Positions 5,926 to 14,076 are shown, counted from the stretch's first letter. The stretch is 14,533 nucleotides of DNA from Acidimicrobiaceae bacterium (GCA_025463965.1 JAODBN010000185.1:1-14533); one strand, 5' to 3'. The notes: generated by a model not told the origin, from the sequence alone. Translations and numbers: made by a program.

Positions 5926-8900
5926 ATGCACGCGTGCGTCCCGCTCCGGCGGGCAATGGTCGACATCCTCGTGGTTGCCGTCTTGCTCGGCATCCTCGTG
6001 CCGCTCTCGGCGGATCGAGCGCAAGCGACCGGTCCGGCCACGCCCACAGTGCTCGTCTCCTCGAGCTCCGCTGCTCCGGTCATCGGACAGTCGGTCACCT
6101 TCACCGCCGCTGTGGAAGGGGCGACGCCGACCGGATCGGTCGCCTTTCTCGAAGGCGGCCTCGTCCTGTGCAGCTCGGTGAGCCTCGGCGGCGGGGGCTC
6201 GGTGGTGTCGGCGAGCTGCACGGTACCGAACATCGCCTTGGTCCGATCCAAGCTCGGCTCCACCGTCATCGTCGCTCTCTACAGCGGCGACGGCGCAAAT
6301 CTCCCCGCGGAGGGCGCGACCCAGATCGACCTGCTCGGAGCGACCACGGCGACCTCCCTCTCCTCATCCGCGACGACAGTCGCCCCCGGCCAGTCGGTCA
6401 CGTACACCGCCACTGTCAGCTCGGGAGCGGGTACCCCGTCGGGCTCGGTGGTCTTCACGGATGCTGGAGTCGCCATCTCGAGCTGCGGCGGGAGTTTCGG
6501 TGCCTCGCTCACCAGCGGGAGCGCCACCTGCACCGTCTCCTCGGGATATGCGAGCGGTTCGACGCATCTCGTGACCGCCACCTACCTAGGCAGCACGTTG
6601 TTCGCCGCCAGCGGCTCGCCCGTCCTCGTGGAGGCGGTCACCCCGGCACCCAGCACCGCGTCGACCTCGACCGCCCTGGCCAGCTCCGCCAGCACCGTCA
6701 TCGCCGACCGCCCGCTCACGCTGACGGCGACGGTGAGCTCGTCTTCGGCAGCCTCCCAGGCTCTCTCGGGCACCGTGACCTTCACCGAGAACGGAGCCGC
6801 CATCTCGGGCTGTCAGAACCTCTCCCTCTCCTCGCTCAGCGGGGCTGCCTCCGGCGTGGTCAGCTGCTCGCTTCCGAGCGGCTTCTCCGCCGCCGGCACC
6901 GTACGCCTCGACGCGCTCTACCTCGGAAACAGCGCCAGTACCTCCTTTCCGAGCGCCGCCTCGCCCCTGGCCCTCCAGGTCAGCCCGATCACGAGCACGC
7001 TGTCGCTCTCGGCTTCGCCGGATCCGGCCCCGTCGACCTCACCGATCACTCTCACCGCCACGGTTACCGGCGCGGCAAACCCGTCAGGAGCCGTCCAGTT
7101 TGCGGGTGCCTCTGGTCCCCTTTCGTGCGCCGTCGATCTCGGCGATCCCGGGCTCGTCGCTGTGTCGAACGGGAGCGCCACGTGCACGCTCTCGGGCCTC
7201 GCCATCGGCCTGGACCAGGTGAGTGCCTCCTACTTGGGCGGCGCGGCGCTGGCGGAGAGCGCGGCTGGATTGGTGGAGACCGTGGAGCAGGCGCCAGCGG
7301 CGTCGGCGGTCGTTGTCACCGCTGGAGCGAACCCTGCGGCCAACGGGAGCCAGGCGAGCTACACCGCGACGGTGACCTCGACGGGCGGCACGCCAAGCGG
7401 AAGCGTGAACTTCGTGGACGGCTCGACGACGCTGTGCGCCGCAATTGGCCTCATCGGCGGTTCGGCAACCTGCTCGCCGGGTCCCTACCCGGCGAGCGGC
7501 CAGCAAACCCAGGTGATCGAGGCCGACTACTCCGGAAGCGGCGACGTCGTGGCCAGCAGCGGCCAGTTGACCGAGCACATCGGGAGCGGCCTCACGGTCC
7601 CTTCGATGTCGTTGTCCTCGAGCGGGACCTCGGTCGAGGTCGGTACTTCGATCACCTACACGGCGACGCTGCAGGGCTTCTCCGGCTCGCCCGCGGGCTC
7701 GGTCGGCTTCACCGACAACGGCACCACCATCTCGTCTTGCGGTTCGCTCGGACTGACGGCCGGATCGGCAAGCACGTGGAGCGCGACCTGCACCGTGTCG
7801 GGCGGCTACGCGGCCGACACGTCCCGCCAGATCGTTGCGACCTACAGCGGAGATGGGTCGAATGCGTCGGCCAGCTCGGAACTGGTCCAACAGATCAGCC
7901 CCGCTCCTGCGGGCGTTCAGCTGCAGGTGAGCCCGTCGCCTACCGGGGTCGGGACGACGGTTGACCTCTCCGCCTCGCTCACCGGTTCTTTCGGCCAGCC
8001 CGGCGGCTCGGTCAGCTTCACCGTGGACGGCCAGCCCGCAGGGTGCGGCGGCGGCGGCCAAGTGGCCGTGGCGGCAGGCGTTGCGGACTGTGTCCTTCCG
8101 GCCTTTCCCAGTCAAGGCGCCCACGTGGTGGCCGCCGACTACAGCGGCTCGTCCACCTACCTGCCAGCCGGCGCGTCCGCGGTGGAGCAGGTCAATGCCA
8201 CTGGTGCTTCGGTGGCGACGATGTCCCTCGCGGTCGGGACCCAACCGGTGAGCGCCGGGTCAGACCTGACTTATGAGGTGCAGGTGAACGGCAGTGGTGC
8301 CGCCCCCGGCGGCACGGTCAGCGTGACCGACGACGGGGCGACGCTCGCGAGCTGCACCGATCTCGCCTTGAGCGGCGGGCAGGCGTCCTGCACGGCGGCT
8401 GCCGATGCAGCTGTCGGAGTGCACCAGCTCAAGGCGAGCTACTCGGGGGACCCCCTCTACGCCAGCTCGGCGGTGCTGGTTCCTCTCCAGGTCAGGGCGG
8501 CGGAAGCGACACCCGCCCCGGGGTCGACCTCGAGCAGCGGGTCCGGAACGGGGTCCGGGTCCGGGTCCGGCCCTCCGAGCGGGGTCACGACAGACGGCGG
8601 CGGCTCCAGCCCGAGCACCCCGTCGCTCTCGCCGACGTCGCTCGCCGCACCGACGGCTCCCACCCCGACGCCGGCCACCACAATCACGGTGCCCGTCCCG
8701 AGCCCGAAGCCCGGCTCGGCGGGCAAGCCGGCGCTCGCTCATGTGTTCTCCGCTCCGCTCGCGGGGTCGGTCGGCGAGCGGCTCGTGTACCGAGTGCATC
8801 TCGGCGGGGCCAAGGGCGCCGCGGGCGGAACGGTGAGCTTCACCGTCGGACGTCAGACCGTGCCCGGCTGCACGGGGGTGCGTCTCACGGCCACGGGGAC

Positions 8901-9780
8901 CGTCACCTGCACGCTCGTGCACGGATTCACCTCAGCCGGGACGCGGCTGGTCGGGGTCCGCTACTCGGGGACTCGTACGTACCGCGCCTGGAGCACCTCG
9001 CTCGTCGAGCGCGTCACGCCGACCTGGCACGGCTTTTGGACGGGCTCCTCAGATCTCGCCGTTCGCGCCTACGGCGGGGCGAGGGCGTATCCGGCCCGCG
9101 CCGCACGACTCTCCTCGACCCGTGCGGCGGCAGGCTCGCTCGTCGCGGTCGTCGCGACGCCGGACGATCTCGGCTATTGGTCCCTGACCTCGTCGGGAAC
9201 GCTCCTCGCCTCCGGAGACGCTCGCACCTACGGCGCCGGACCTCCGGCGCCGGCCGCTCCCTACGTCGGGCTGGCCGCGAGCCTCGACGGACGGGGCTAC
9301 TGGGTCCTCTCGAGGAGCGGCGAGGTCTTCGCCTTCGGCGACGCCCGGCGGATCGCCCCCCGCCGGAACCCCGGGATCTCCCCCGCCGTCGCGATTGCCG
9401 CCTCCCCGGACGGGCGGGGCCTGTGGGTGCTCGGCCGCAGCGGCGAGGTGCTCGCCCTCGGCGACGCCTCGCACGTCGCGAGCACGACGAAGCTCGCCGA
9501 CGCGGTGGCGCTCGCCCCCACCCTCGACGGCCACGGCTACTGGCTGCTCGCCCGCGACGGCGCCGTCGTGGCCGTCGGTGACGCCCGACACTTCGCCGGT
9601 GTGCTCCCGAGCGCGTCGGCCGGGCCCTTCACCAGCATCGCCACCACTGGCGACGCCGGCGGTTACTGGCTGCTTGCACGAGACGGCGCCGTCTACGCCT
9701 TTGGGAACGCCCGGTCGGCGGTCCATCCCCTCCCCGTGCGAAGGCACGGCGAGGTGGTGGTCTCCATCACCGGCACCTGA
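5926..9780 (+). CDS. Large secreted protein: nine Ig-like domains plus C-terminal six-repeat beta-propeller
   Basis: A 1284-residue exported protein. The signal peptide has Arg8-Arg9, a hydrophobic core at about 11-29 and a likely cut after AQA (residue 34). Eight Big_3_5-like Ig domains follow, from about 41 to 856, each with a G-S-V-x-F-x-D/E-x-G core and a closing Y-S-G-D or Y-L-G strand. A low-complexity Ser/Gly/Thr/Pro stalk (about 857-945) and a ninth Ig domain (about 946-1032) come next. The end (1036-1284) is six repeats led by GFW/GYW/GLW at 1036, 1083, 1124, 1165, 1204 and 1246, with SGEVFAFGDAR-like strands. Each Ig domain has exactly two cysteines. I see no LPxTG motif, C-terminal membrane anchor or enzyme domain, so it is probably a secreted or wall-associated adhesin, scaffold or binding protein. 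It appears to be monocistronic. Confidence 0.93.
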   Translation: MHACVPLRRAMVDILVVAVLLGILVPLSADRAQATGPATPTVLVSSSSAAPVIGQSVTFTAAVEGATPTGSVAFLEGGLVLCSSVSLGGGGSVVSASCTVPNIALVRSKLGSTVIVALYSGDGANLPAEGATQIDLLGATTATSLSSSATTVAPGQSVTYTATVSSGAGTPSGSVVFTDAGVAISSCGGSFGASLTSGSATCTVSSGYASGSTHLVTATYLGSTLFAASGSPVLVEAVTPAPSTASTSTALASSASTVIADRPLTLTATVSSSSAASQALSGTVTFTENGAAISGCQNLSLSSLSGAASGVVSCSLPSGFSAAGTVRLDALYLGNSASTSFPSAASPLALQVSPITSTLSLSASPDPAPSTSPITLTATVTGAANPSGAVQFAGASGPLSCAVDLGDPGLVAVSNGSATCTLSGLAIGLDQVSASYLGGAALAESAAGLVETVEQAPAASAVVVTAGANPAANGSQASYTATVTSTGGTPSGSVNFVDGSTTLCAAIGLIGGSATCSPGPYPASGQQTQVIEADYSGSGDVVASSGQLTEHIGSGLTVPSMSLSSSGTSVEVGTSITYTATLQGFSGSPAGSVGFTDNGTTISSCGSLGLTAGSASTWSATCTVSGGYAADTSRQIVATYSGDGSNASASSELVQQISPAPAGVQLQVSPSPTGVGTTVDLSASLTGSFGQPGGSVSFTVDGQPAGCGGGGQVAVAAGVADCVLPAFPSQGAHVVAADYSGSSTYLPAGASAVEQVNATGASVATMSLAVGTQPVSAGSDLTYEVQVNGSGAAPGGTVSVTDDGATLASCTDLALSGGQASCTAAADAAVGVHQLKASYSGDPLYASSAVLVPLQVRAAEATPAPGSTSSSGSGTGSGSGSGPPSGVTTDGGGSSPSTPSLSPTSLAAPTAPTPTPATTITVPVPSPKPGSAGKPALAHVFSAPLAGSVGERLVYRVHLGGAKGAAGGTVSFTVGRQTVPGCTGVRLTATGTVTCTLVHGFTSAGTRLVGVRYSGTRTYRAWSTSLVERVTPTWHGFWTGSSDLAVRAYGGARAYPARAARLSSTRAAAGSLVAVVATPDDLGYWSLTSSGTLLASGDARTYGAGPPAPAAPYVGLAASLDGRGYWVLSRSGEVFAFGDARRIAPRRNPGISPAVAIAASPDGRGLWVLGRSGEVLALGDASHVASTTKLADAVALAPTLDGHGYWLLARDGAVVAVGDARHFAGVLPSASAGPFTSIATTGDAGGYWLLARDGAVYAFGNARSAVHPLPVRRHGEVVVSITGT
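6046..8493 (+). repeat. Coding array of eight Ig-like domains
   Basis: Eight units of about 95-110 residues, diverged in sequence but alike in pattern. Cysteine pairs fall at residues 82/98, 187/202, 296/314, 401/420, 504/516, 605/622, 707/722 and 810/822. Units are too different at DNA level to look like recent duplications. Confidence 0.85.
8494..8760 (+). other. Low-complexity stalk between Ig domains 8 and 9
   Basis: Residues 857-945 are mostly Ser, Gly, Thr, Pro and Ala, including SGSGTGSGSGSG and TAPTPTPATT. At DNA level GGGTCC repeats three times at 8551-8568. It is likely a flexible, possibly glycosylated linker that sets the propeller off from the Ig rod. Confidence 0.75.
9031..9777 (+). 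repeat. Coding array of six GYW-type propeller repeats
   Basis: Six repeats are spaced 47, 41, 41, 39 and 42 residues apart. The consensus is V-A-I-A-A-S-P-D-G-x-G-Y-W-V-L-x-R-x-G-x-V, then A-F-G-D-A-R. The first repeat starts directly at GFW without its leading strand, and the protein ends with VVVSITGT, which resembles the missing strand. Confidence 0.75.
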
Positions 9781-9785
9781 GCCCC

Positions 9786-9850
9786 GGGCGGGCGGGAACG
9801 GTGCTCCGGCGCACGTCTCCCCAGACTCGCGGGACACCACCCGCCCGCCC
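9786..9850 (+). terminator. Candidate terminator: 11-bp inverted repeat after the Ig/propeller gene
   Basis: GGGCGGGCGGG (9786-9796) and CCCGCCCGCCC (9840-9850) are perfectly complementary, separated by 43 nt, and begin 6 nt after the stop codon. There is no T-run, so this is not a standard intrinsic terminator. GC-rich actinobacteria often show such stems at 3' ends. The loop is unusually long. Confidence 0.4.
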
Positions 9851-9888
9851 GACGGCATGAACCAAGTCCGATCGTTTGCAGACATCGC

Positions 9889-9907
9889 GCGCCCCGATGC
9901 GGGGCGC
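9889..9907 (+). other. 7-bp GC hairpin upstream of the SDR gene
   Basis: GCGCCCC (9889-9895) and GGGGCGC (9901-9907) flank the loop GATGC. No T-run follows. It may help separate the Ig/propeller transcript from the SDR gene or be a protein-binding palindrome. The rest of the 235-nt gap (9781-10015) shows no supported gene. Confidence 0.35.
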
Positions 9908-10015
9908 CCGATGGTGCGAACCGGACGTCCGTCCCGGCGATGGGGTCGAAGTGCCCATGGACCCGTCGGGCCGACGAATCCGTAAGGATGGTCTGAGCAC
10001 GAAAGGGCAGAAACC

Positions 10016-10861
10016 TTGACAGATTCCGGCAGCGAGCGCCGCCTCGACGGTCAGGTGGTCGTGATCACCGGCGCGAGCGACGGGATCGGGGCTGCTGCGG
10101 CAGAGCGCCTCGGTGATCTCGGCGCGCGCCTCGCGCTCGTCGGCCGCTCGCCAGAGAAGACCGAGGCGGTGGCCGCTCGCACCGGCGGAACGCCGTACGT
10201 GTGCGACTTCGCCAGCCTCTCGCAGGTGCGCCACCTCGCAGATCGGCTGTGCAGCGACTACGAACGCATCGATGTGCTGGCGAACAACGCCGGGTTGCTG
10301 TCGCGATCAAAGGTCGTGACCGAAGACGGGAACGAGCTCACCTTTCAGGTGAACCACCTGGCCCCCTTCCTCCTCACCAACCTGGTGGCGGACCGGCTCG
10401 GGCCGGGTAGCCGAGTGATCCAGACCTCGAGCCGTGCCCAGATGATCGGCCGGCTGCGGCCTAATCAACCCGTGCCACGGCGGTATCAGGCCTTCCGGGT
10501 CTACGGCACGACCAAGCTCGAGAACGTGATCTTCTCCCGAGAGCTCGATCGAAGGTGGCGCTCTCGCGGGATTTCCGCGGCGGCCTTCCACCCCGGAGCG
10601 GTACGCACCGAGTTCGGGCGCCGCGGTGGGTTGATGGCCGGGCTCGTCTACCGCACCCCCCTGCGCCACGTCCTGCTCACCAGCCCTGAGCGAGGCGCCG
10701 ACACCCTCGTGTGGCTGGTCTCCTCCGTCCCCGGCGTCGACTGGCGCTCAGGCGGCTACTACGCGAACTGCCGTCCCGCGCCCATCAACCCCCTCGCCGA
10801 GCGCGACGTGCTCGCCGACTGGCTATGGACCTACTCGTCCGAGCTGACGGGTCTGGCGTAG
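10016..10861 (+). CDS. Short-chain dehydrogenase/reductase (SDR), retinol-dehydrogenase-like
   Basis: A 281-residue cytosolic NAD(P)-dependent oxidoreductase of the classical SDR fold. The cofactor motif TGASDGIG is at 18-25 and NNAG at 90-93. The active-site serine is in TSS (137-139), with Y163-x-x-x-K167 (YGTTK) and the HPGAVRT segment at 192-198. R44 after the second strand (LVGRS) suggests NADP preference. The order and the FQVNHLAPFLLT segment resemble the retinol dehydrogenase / WWOX-like branch, whose bacterial substrates are mostly unknown. The start is TTG at 10016 with a modest AAAGGG about 9 nt upstream. No other start codon preserves the first beta strand. It is probably transcribed alone and converges on the LuxR gene. 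Confidence 0.9.
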   Translation: MTDSGSERRLDGQVVVITGASDGIGAAAAERLGDLGARLALVGRSPEKTEAVAARTGGTPYVCDFASLSQVRHLADRLCSDYERIDVLANNAGLLSRSKVVTEDGNELTFQVNHLAPFLLTNLVADRLGPGSRVIQTSSRAQMIGRLRPNQPVPRRYQAFRVYGTTKLENVIFSRELDRRWRSRGISAAAFHPGAVRTEFGRRGGLMAGLVYRTPLRHVLLTSPERGADTLVWLVSSVPGVDWRSGGYYANCRPAPINPLAERDVLADWLWTYSSELTGLA

Positions 10862-10943
10862 GGGTTCAGGGCGGCAGGCAATCGATGCCACGCGGCCGTC
10901 GGTCGGTCGGCTCGCCCCGCTCTCGCGACTTCATTAACAGTGC

Positions 10944-13655
10944 TTAGGCGAACCAGACGTCGCGGCCGCTCGAACCGTATTCATTCGGCGGCCCTCGACC
11001 GCACACCGTCCGACGTGCACCCTCTCGGTCCGCGGGCGCTCCGACCCGCTCCGTACACGGCGACGGCGCAGCGAGCAGACCGAGTGACCGCGCACGCTCA
11101 ACTGCCTCTCGGCGATGGTGAACGCTCAATTTCCCATAAAGGTGCCGGAGGTGACTCTTGACGGTGTTCACCGAGAGGTAGAGCTCGGCCGCGATCTCAG
11201 GAGCAGAGAGGTTCGTCGATAAGTAGCGCAGCACGCGCACCTCGCTCTCGCTGAGGAACGCGGGCGAGAGCGCCCCAGCGGGTTGGCGATCGGCGTCTTG
11301 CGTCTCCGGCAGCAGACCGAGGATGCCGGCGACGAATTCGGCGTGGGGTGGACGGCGTAGCCCATGACGCTCGAGGAGACGCGGGCACCGATGGAGAAGA
11401 AACGGCAGGATCGCCCCGTCGAGCTTTGCAAGCGCCAGCCCCTCCTCGAGCGCTTGCGCCGCGCCGGTGACGTCATCGAGAGCTTCGCAGGCGAGCGCCT
11501 GCACGAGGAAGCCGTGGATCATCCACCCCCCGGGGCGTCGTTCGGCGCCCGCACGCTCGAGCGCGGGCGAGAGCGTGCGCTTCGCTGCTCGTGCGTCTCC
11601 CTCGGCAAGTCGCAGCAGCGCGATCGTGACGCGCATCTCGCTGAGCGACCGCTCGGCCTCGCTCATCTGCCCGACGATGGCCGACACCCGTGAGATCTCC
11701 TCGATCTCAAGGAGTGCTTGCAGCCCGTACGCTCTGGCTCGCACCGCGAGGAGGTGTGGGGTCACAAGTGTCGCTGCGTGCCGGGCGCTCGCGTCGAAGG
11801 CGCTGTGGGCGCGTTCGGCGTCGCCCCGTGCCAACTCGATGAGTCCGCGCACGTAGGAGCGCAGCACGGCCGTCGCCGGTTCACCCTCCGCGCCGCCAGC
11901 GACATCCGCGCCCTCGAGCCACTCCTCGCTCTCGTCGAGGAGGCCCTGCCATACCCGCACGGCGGCGATTGCGACGTAAGCCGGCGTAACGAGTGGATCT
12001 CGGGTCCAGCCGTGTTGGCTCGCGAGATAGATCGCGTGCATCCCGAAATCGACTGAGCGCTGGAACGAGCCGAGACGCACCTGAAGCGCCACTTGCCCGA
12101 GGGCGGCGACCTCGAGATAGCTGCGCTGGCTGCGCCGGGCGATCTCGATCGCGAGCTCGAGGTGTTGTTCGGCTTCGTCGCGCCGTGCCGTCCAGGCCTC
12201 GGCCGTGCCGACGTTGAGAAGCGTCATCGCCGCAACGTCATCGCCGATCGTCCGTCCACACCCGCGTCTGGTGTATCTAAGGAGTCGACGCGCAGCATGC
12301 ATGGCAGCCGGCAAATCCTTGCGCTGGCGGGCGTATATGAGCTGGAGCGCATCGAGCATGACCGACAAGCGCTCGCGCCGTTCGGGTGGCACGCGGTCGC
12401 GTGCCAGCGTCGTGGCGGCGAGCTGCTCCGCCGCCGCGTGGAGCGAGCCATGGATCAGCTCATCTCCGGCCCGAAGGGCGGCTAGCTCGGGATTCGCCGA
12501 CACCGGCTGGCCGGGGATCTGGCTGAGCACCTCGTGCGCCGTCTCCAACTTGCCTTCGACGTACAACTCGAGCCAGTGGTCGAGCAGCAAGCCGGCCGCC
12601 CGCGTCCAATGGCGTCCTGCCAGCGCATGGCGCACGGCCCGGATCGGGTCGCCATTGTCAGCGAACCACTCTGCGGCCATGCCGTGCACCTCGGCAACCT
12701 CTTCGGGGCAGGCGCGGCGCAGCTCTAGGCGGAGCAAATCGGCGAAGAGCGGGTGGTAGCGGAAGAGCGACCGCTGCCCATCGACGGCGCAGACGAAGGC
12801 ATTCGCCTCCTCGAGGTCTTGGAGGACACGCTCCCCACCGGCTGCGCCGGTGAGGTGGTCCGCCAGATCACCGCCAACCTCTTCGAGGATCGACGTGCGC
12901 AGGAGGAGCCGCCGAGCATCTCCTGACAATTGGTCCAGTACTTCGGCGCGCAAGTATTCCGCGACATTCCGGTCACACCCGGAGAATTCCTCGGCGAAGC
13001 GCTCCGGATCGGGATGACGATCAAGGGCATCGGCGATTAGCCGCAGGCCACCGACCCAGCCATCTGTCCGGGCATGGAGCCGCGTGAGCGCCCGGTCTGA
13101 CAACGAAACGCCGACCGCGCAAAACAGCTGCCGCGCCTCGCGTTCGGTGAAGCGGAGATCCTGGGAGCCGATCTCGGTGAGCTCGCCACGGAGGCGCAGC
13201 TGATGAAGCCCGAGTCGCAGCCGACGACGCGACAAGAGCAAGACGTGCAGTTGCGGTGGGCCACGGCTGAGCACGCTCTCCAGCTCTGCCGCGTGGCGGG
13301 CTTGCAGCTCGTCCGCCTCGTCGATCACGAGCCAGAGCGGATCGGCAGACTCTGACGCTTCCGCGAGCAGTCGTTCGATGCGTTCCGCGCCGCCACGACC
13401 GGGCCCCGAGGGGAGCCCACCCACCCGTTGGCGACTCGCCGGCAACGAGTGAAGCGCATCGAGCACGATGGCCGACCGTCGCTCGGGGTCGCACGACTCG
13501 GCCCGTACGGAGATCCAGGCAGCACGCTCCTCCAGCCGCCGCTCCTGCAACCACGACCTCACGAGCACCGTCTTGCCGCTGCCTGCCGGTGCCGAGACGT
13601 GAACAACGCGAGCCGAGCTCCCGAGAAGTTCGAAGAGCGCGGGGCGGCTCACCAT
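10944..13655 (-). CDS. LuxR-family regulator of the MalT/LAL (STAND ATPase) type
   Basis: About 903 residues. An N-terminal STAND-type NTPase has Walker A APAGSGKT (22-29), Walker B LWLVIDEAD (107-115) and an LLLSRR strand (139-144). A MalT-like arm follows with FRYHPLFADLLRLEL. A long helical repeat region (TPR-like) fills the middle. A LuxR-type helix-turn-helix sits at about 801-861, with recognition helix SVNTVKSHLRHLYGKL (828-843). Such proteins bind ATP and an inducer, oligomerise and activate promoters. The inducer here is unknown. A 42-residue Gly/Arg-rich tail follows the helix-turn-helix and is unusual. The ATG at 13655 is the first that starts just before the conserved VSRPALFELLG segment; its ribosome-binding site is weak. 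The frame stays open to 13919, so the start is uncertain. The gene is divergent from the surface-protein gene at 14087. Confidence 0.9.
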   Translation of the reverse strand: MVSRPALFELLGSSARVVHVSAPAGSGKTVLVRSWLQERRLEERAAWISVRAESCDPERRSAIVLDALHSLPASRQRVGGLPSGPGRGGAERIERLLAEASESADPLWLVIDEADELQARHAAELESVLSRGPPQLHVLLLSRRRLRLGLHQLRLRGELTEIGSQDLRFTEREARQLFCAVGVSLSDRALTRLHARTDGWVGGLRLIADALDRHPDPERFAEEFSGCDRNVAEYLRAEVLDQLSGDARRLLLRTSILEEVGGDLADHLTGAAGGERVLQDLEEANAFVCAVDGQRSLFRYHPLFADLLRLELRRACPEEVAEVHGMAAEWFADNGDPIRAVRHALAGRHWTRAAGLLLDHWLELYVEGKLETAHEVLSQIPGQPVSANPELAALRAGDELIHGSLHAAAEQLAATTLARDRVPPERRERLSVMLDALQLIYARQRKDLPAAMHAARRLLRYTRRGCGRTIGDDVAAMTLLNVGTAEAWTARRDEAEQHLELAIEIARRSQRSYLEVAALGQVALQVRLGSFQRSVDFGMHAIYLASQHGWTRDPLVTPAYVAIAAVRVWQGLLDESEEWLEGADVAGGAEGEPATAVLRSYVRGLIELARGDAERAHSAFDASARHAATLVTPHLLAVRARAYGLQALLEIEEISRVSAIVGQMSEAERSLSEMRVTIALLRLAEGDARAAKRTLSPALERAGAERRPGGWMIHGFLVQALACEALDDVTGAAQALEEGLALAKLDGAILPFLLHRCPRLLERHGLRRPPHAEFVAGILGLLPETQDADRQPAGALSPAFLSESEVRVLRYLSTNLSAPEIAAELYLSVNTVKSHLRHLYGKLSVHHRREAVERARSLGLLAAPSPCTERVGAPADREGARRTVCGRGPPNEYGSSGRDVWFA

Positions 13656-13737
13656 GCCGTGGCAGCTGGCCCATCCTCCACCCTCGCGCCAACGGTGGCC
13701 GGACTCCCCTTCCACATGGGAATTGTCGCGCTGGAGA

Positions 13738-13753
13738 CCCTGTCTGCACAGGG
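13738..13753. promoter_or_regulatory. Small inverted repeat upstream of the LuxR gene
   Basis: CCCTGT (13738-13743) and ACAGGG (13748-13753) flank CTGC. It lies 83-98 nt before the regulator's ATG, so it may be an operator or a leader hairpin. The function is not known. Confidence 0.35.
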
Positions 13754-13890
13754 GGGTATCAGGATGCCCCAAGGTTGAGCCGGACGTGCCCCCATCGGCA
13801 ATGCTTCCTCCGGGCCGGACTCGCGGCGGTGCCGACCTGGCATGCAGGGCGCCTTGCAGCTTGCGTCCTAGCCCAACATCGTCAACACAG

Positions 13891-13929
13891 CGGGTGAGTT
13901 CGATCCCTTCGGGGATCAACAGTCACCCG
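13891..13929 (+). ncRNA. Long hairpin with cUUCGg tetraloop in the 5' region of the surface-protein gene
   Basis: CGGGTGA (13891-13897) pairs with TCACCCG (13923-13929), GTT (13898-13900) with AAC (13918-13920), and GATCCC (13902-13907) with GGGATC (13912-13917), around the loop TTCG. That makes 16 pairs with a bulged C on one side and AG on the other. The cUUCGg cap is the extra-stable RNA tetraloop and exists only on the plus-strand transcript, which points to RNA read toward 14087. No T-run follows, so it is not an ordinary terminator. Class unknown. Confidence 0.5.
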
Positions 13930-13931
13930 AT

Positions 13932-13998
13932 TGGGGTGGCCCTGCCAGCGCACGATCTGTGCAAAAGCACCCTGCTCGGGTGGTTACCCCTCACCCCG
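13932..13998 (+). ncRNA. Candidate multibranch RNA domain downstream of the tetraloop hairpin
   Basis: The segment 13932-13939 can pair with 13991-13998 (eight pairs, two of them G-U). This closes a domain holding two hairpins: GCAC/GTGC (13950-13953/13959-13962) and CACCC/GGGTG (13968-13972/13978-13982), joined by AAAA. It begins 2 nt after the preceding hairpin and ends 88 nt before the ATG at 14087. CACCCG at 13924-13929 could instead pair with CGGGTG at 13977-13982, so two states are possible. No known riboswitch class was recognised. Confidence 0.4.
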
Positions 13999-14076
13999 CC
14001 GACAGTGACACTGGCTCAACCCTGTGGCTGAAGCGTGTCGCTCCCTGCCATCCGGGACCCGTTGCCAACAAGGAAT

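Noticed and set aside
9857..9985. A 42-residue open frame between the Ig/propeller and SDR genes
   Set aside because: No ribosome-binding site, unremarkable composition, and it spans a hairpin; not supported as a gene.
10015..10021. TTGACA, a perfect -35 hexamer
   Set aside because: It overlaps the TTG start codon of the SDR gene and no -10 or gene start follows at a fitting distance; taken as coincidence.
13697..13822. Two copies of GGCCGGACTC 116 nt apart as an operator pair
   Set aside because: Ten bases in GC-rich DNA can recur by chance, neither copy is palindromic, and no promoter was located nearby. Kept only as a note.
13898..13907. GTTCGATCCC, which looks like a tRNA T-arm
   Set aside because: The flanks do not form a T-stem and no acceptor or anticodon arms fit around it. 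It is explained by the hairpin at 13891-13929.
13654..14031. Plus-strand open frame of 125 codons in the LuxR/surface-protein gap
   Set aside because: Composition is Pro/Ser/Arg noise, it has no ribosome-binding site and it runs through the structured element.
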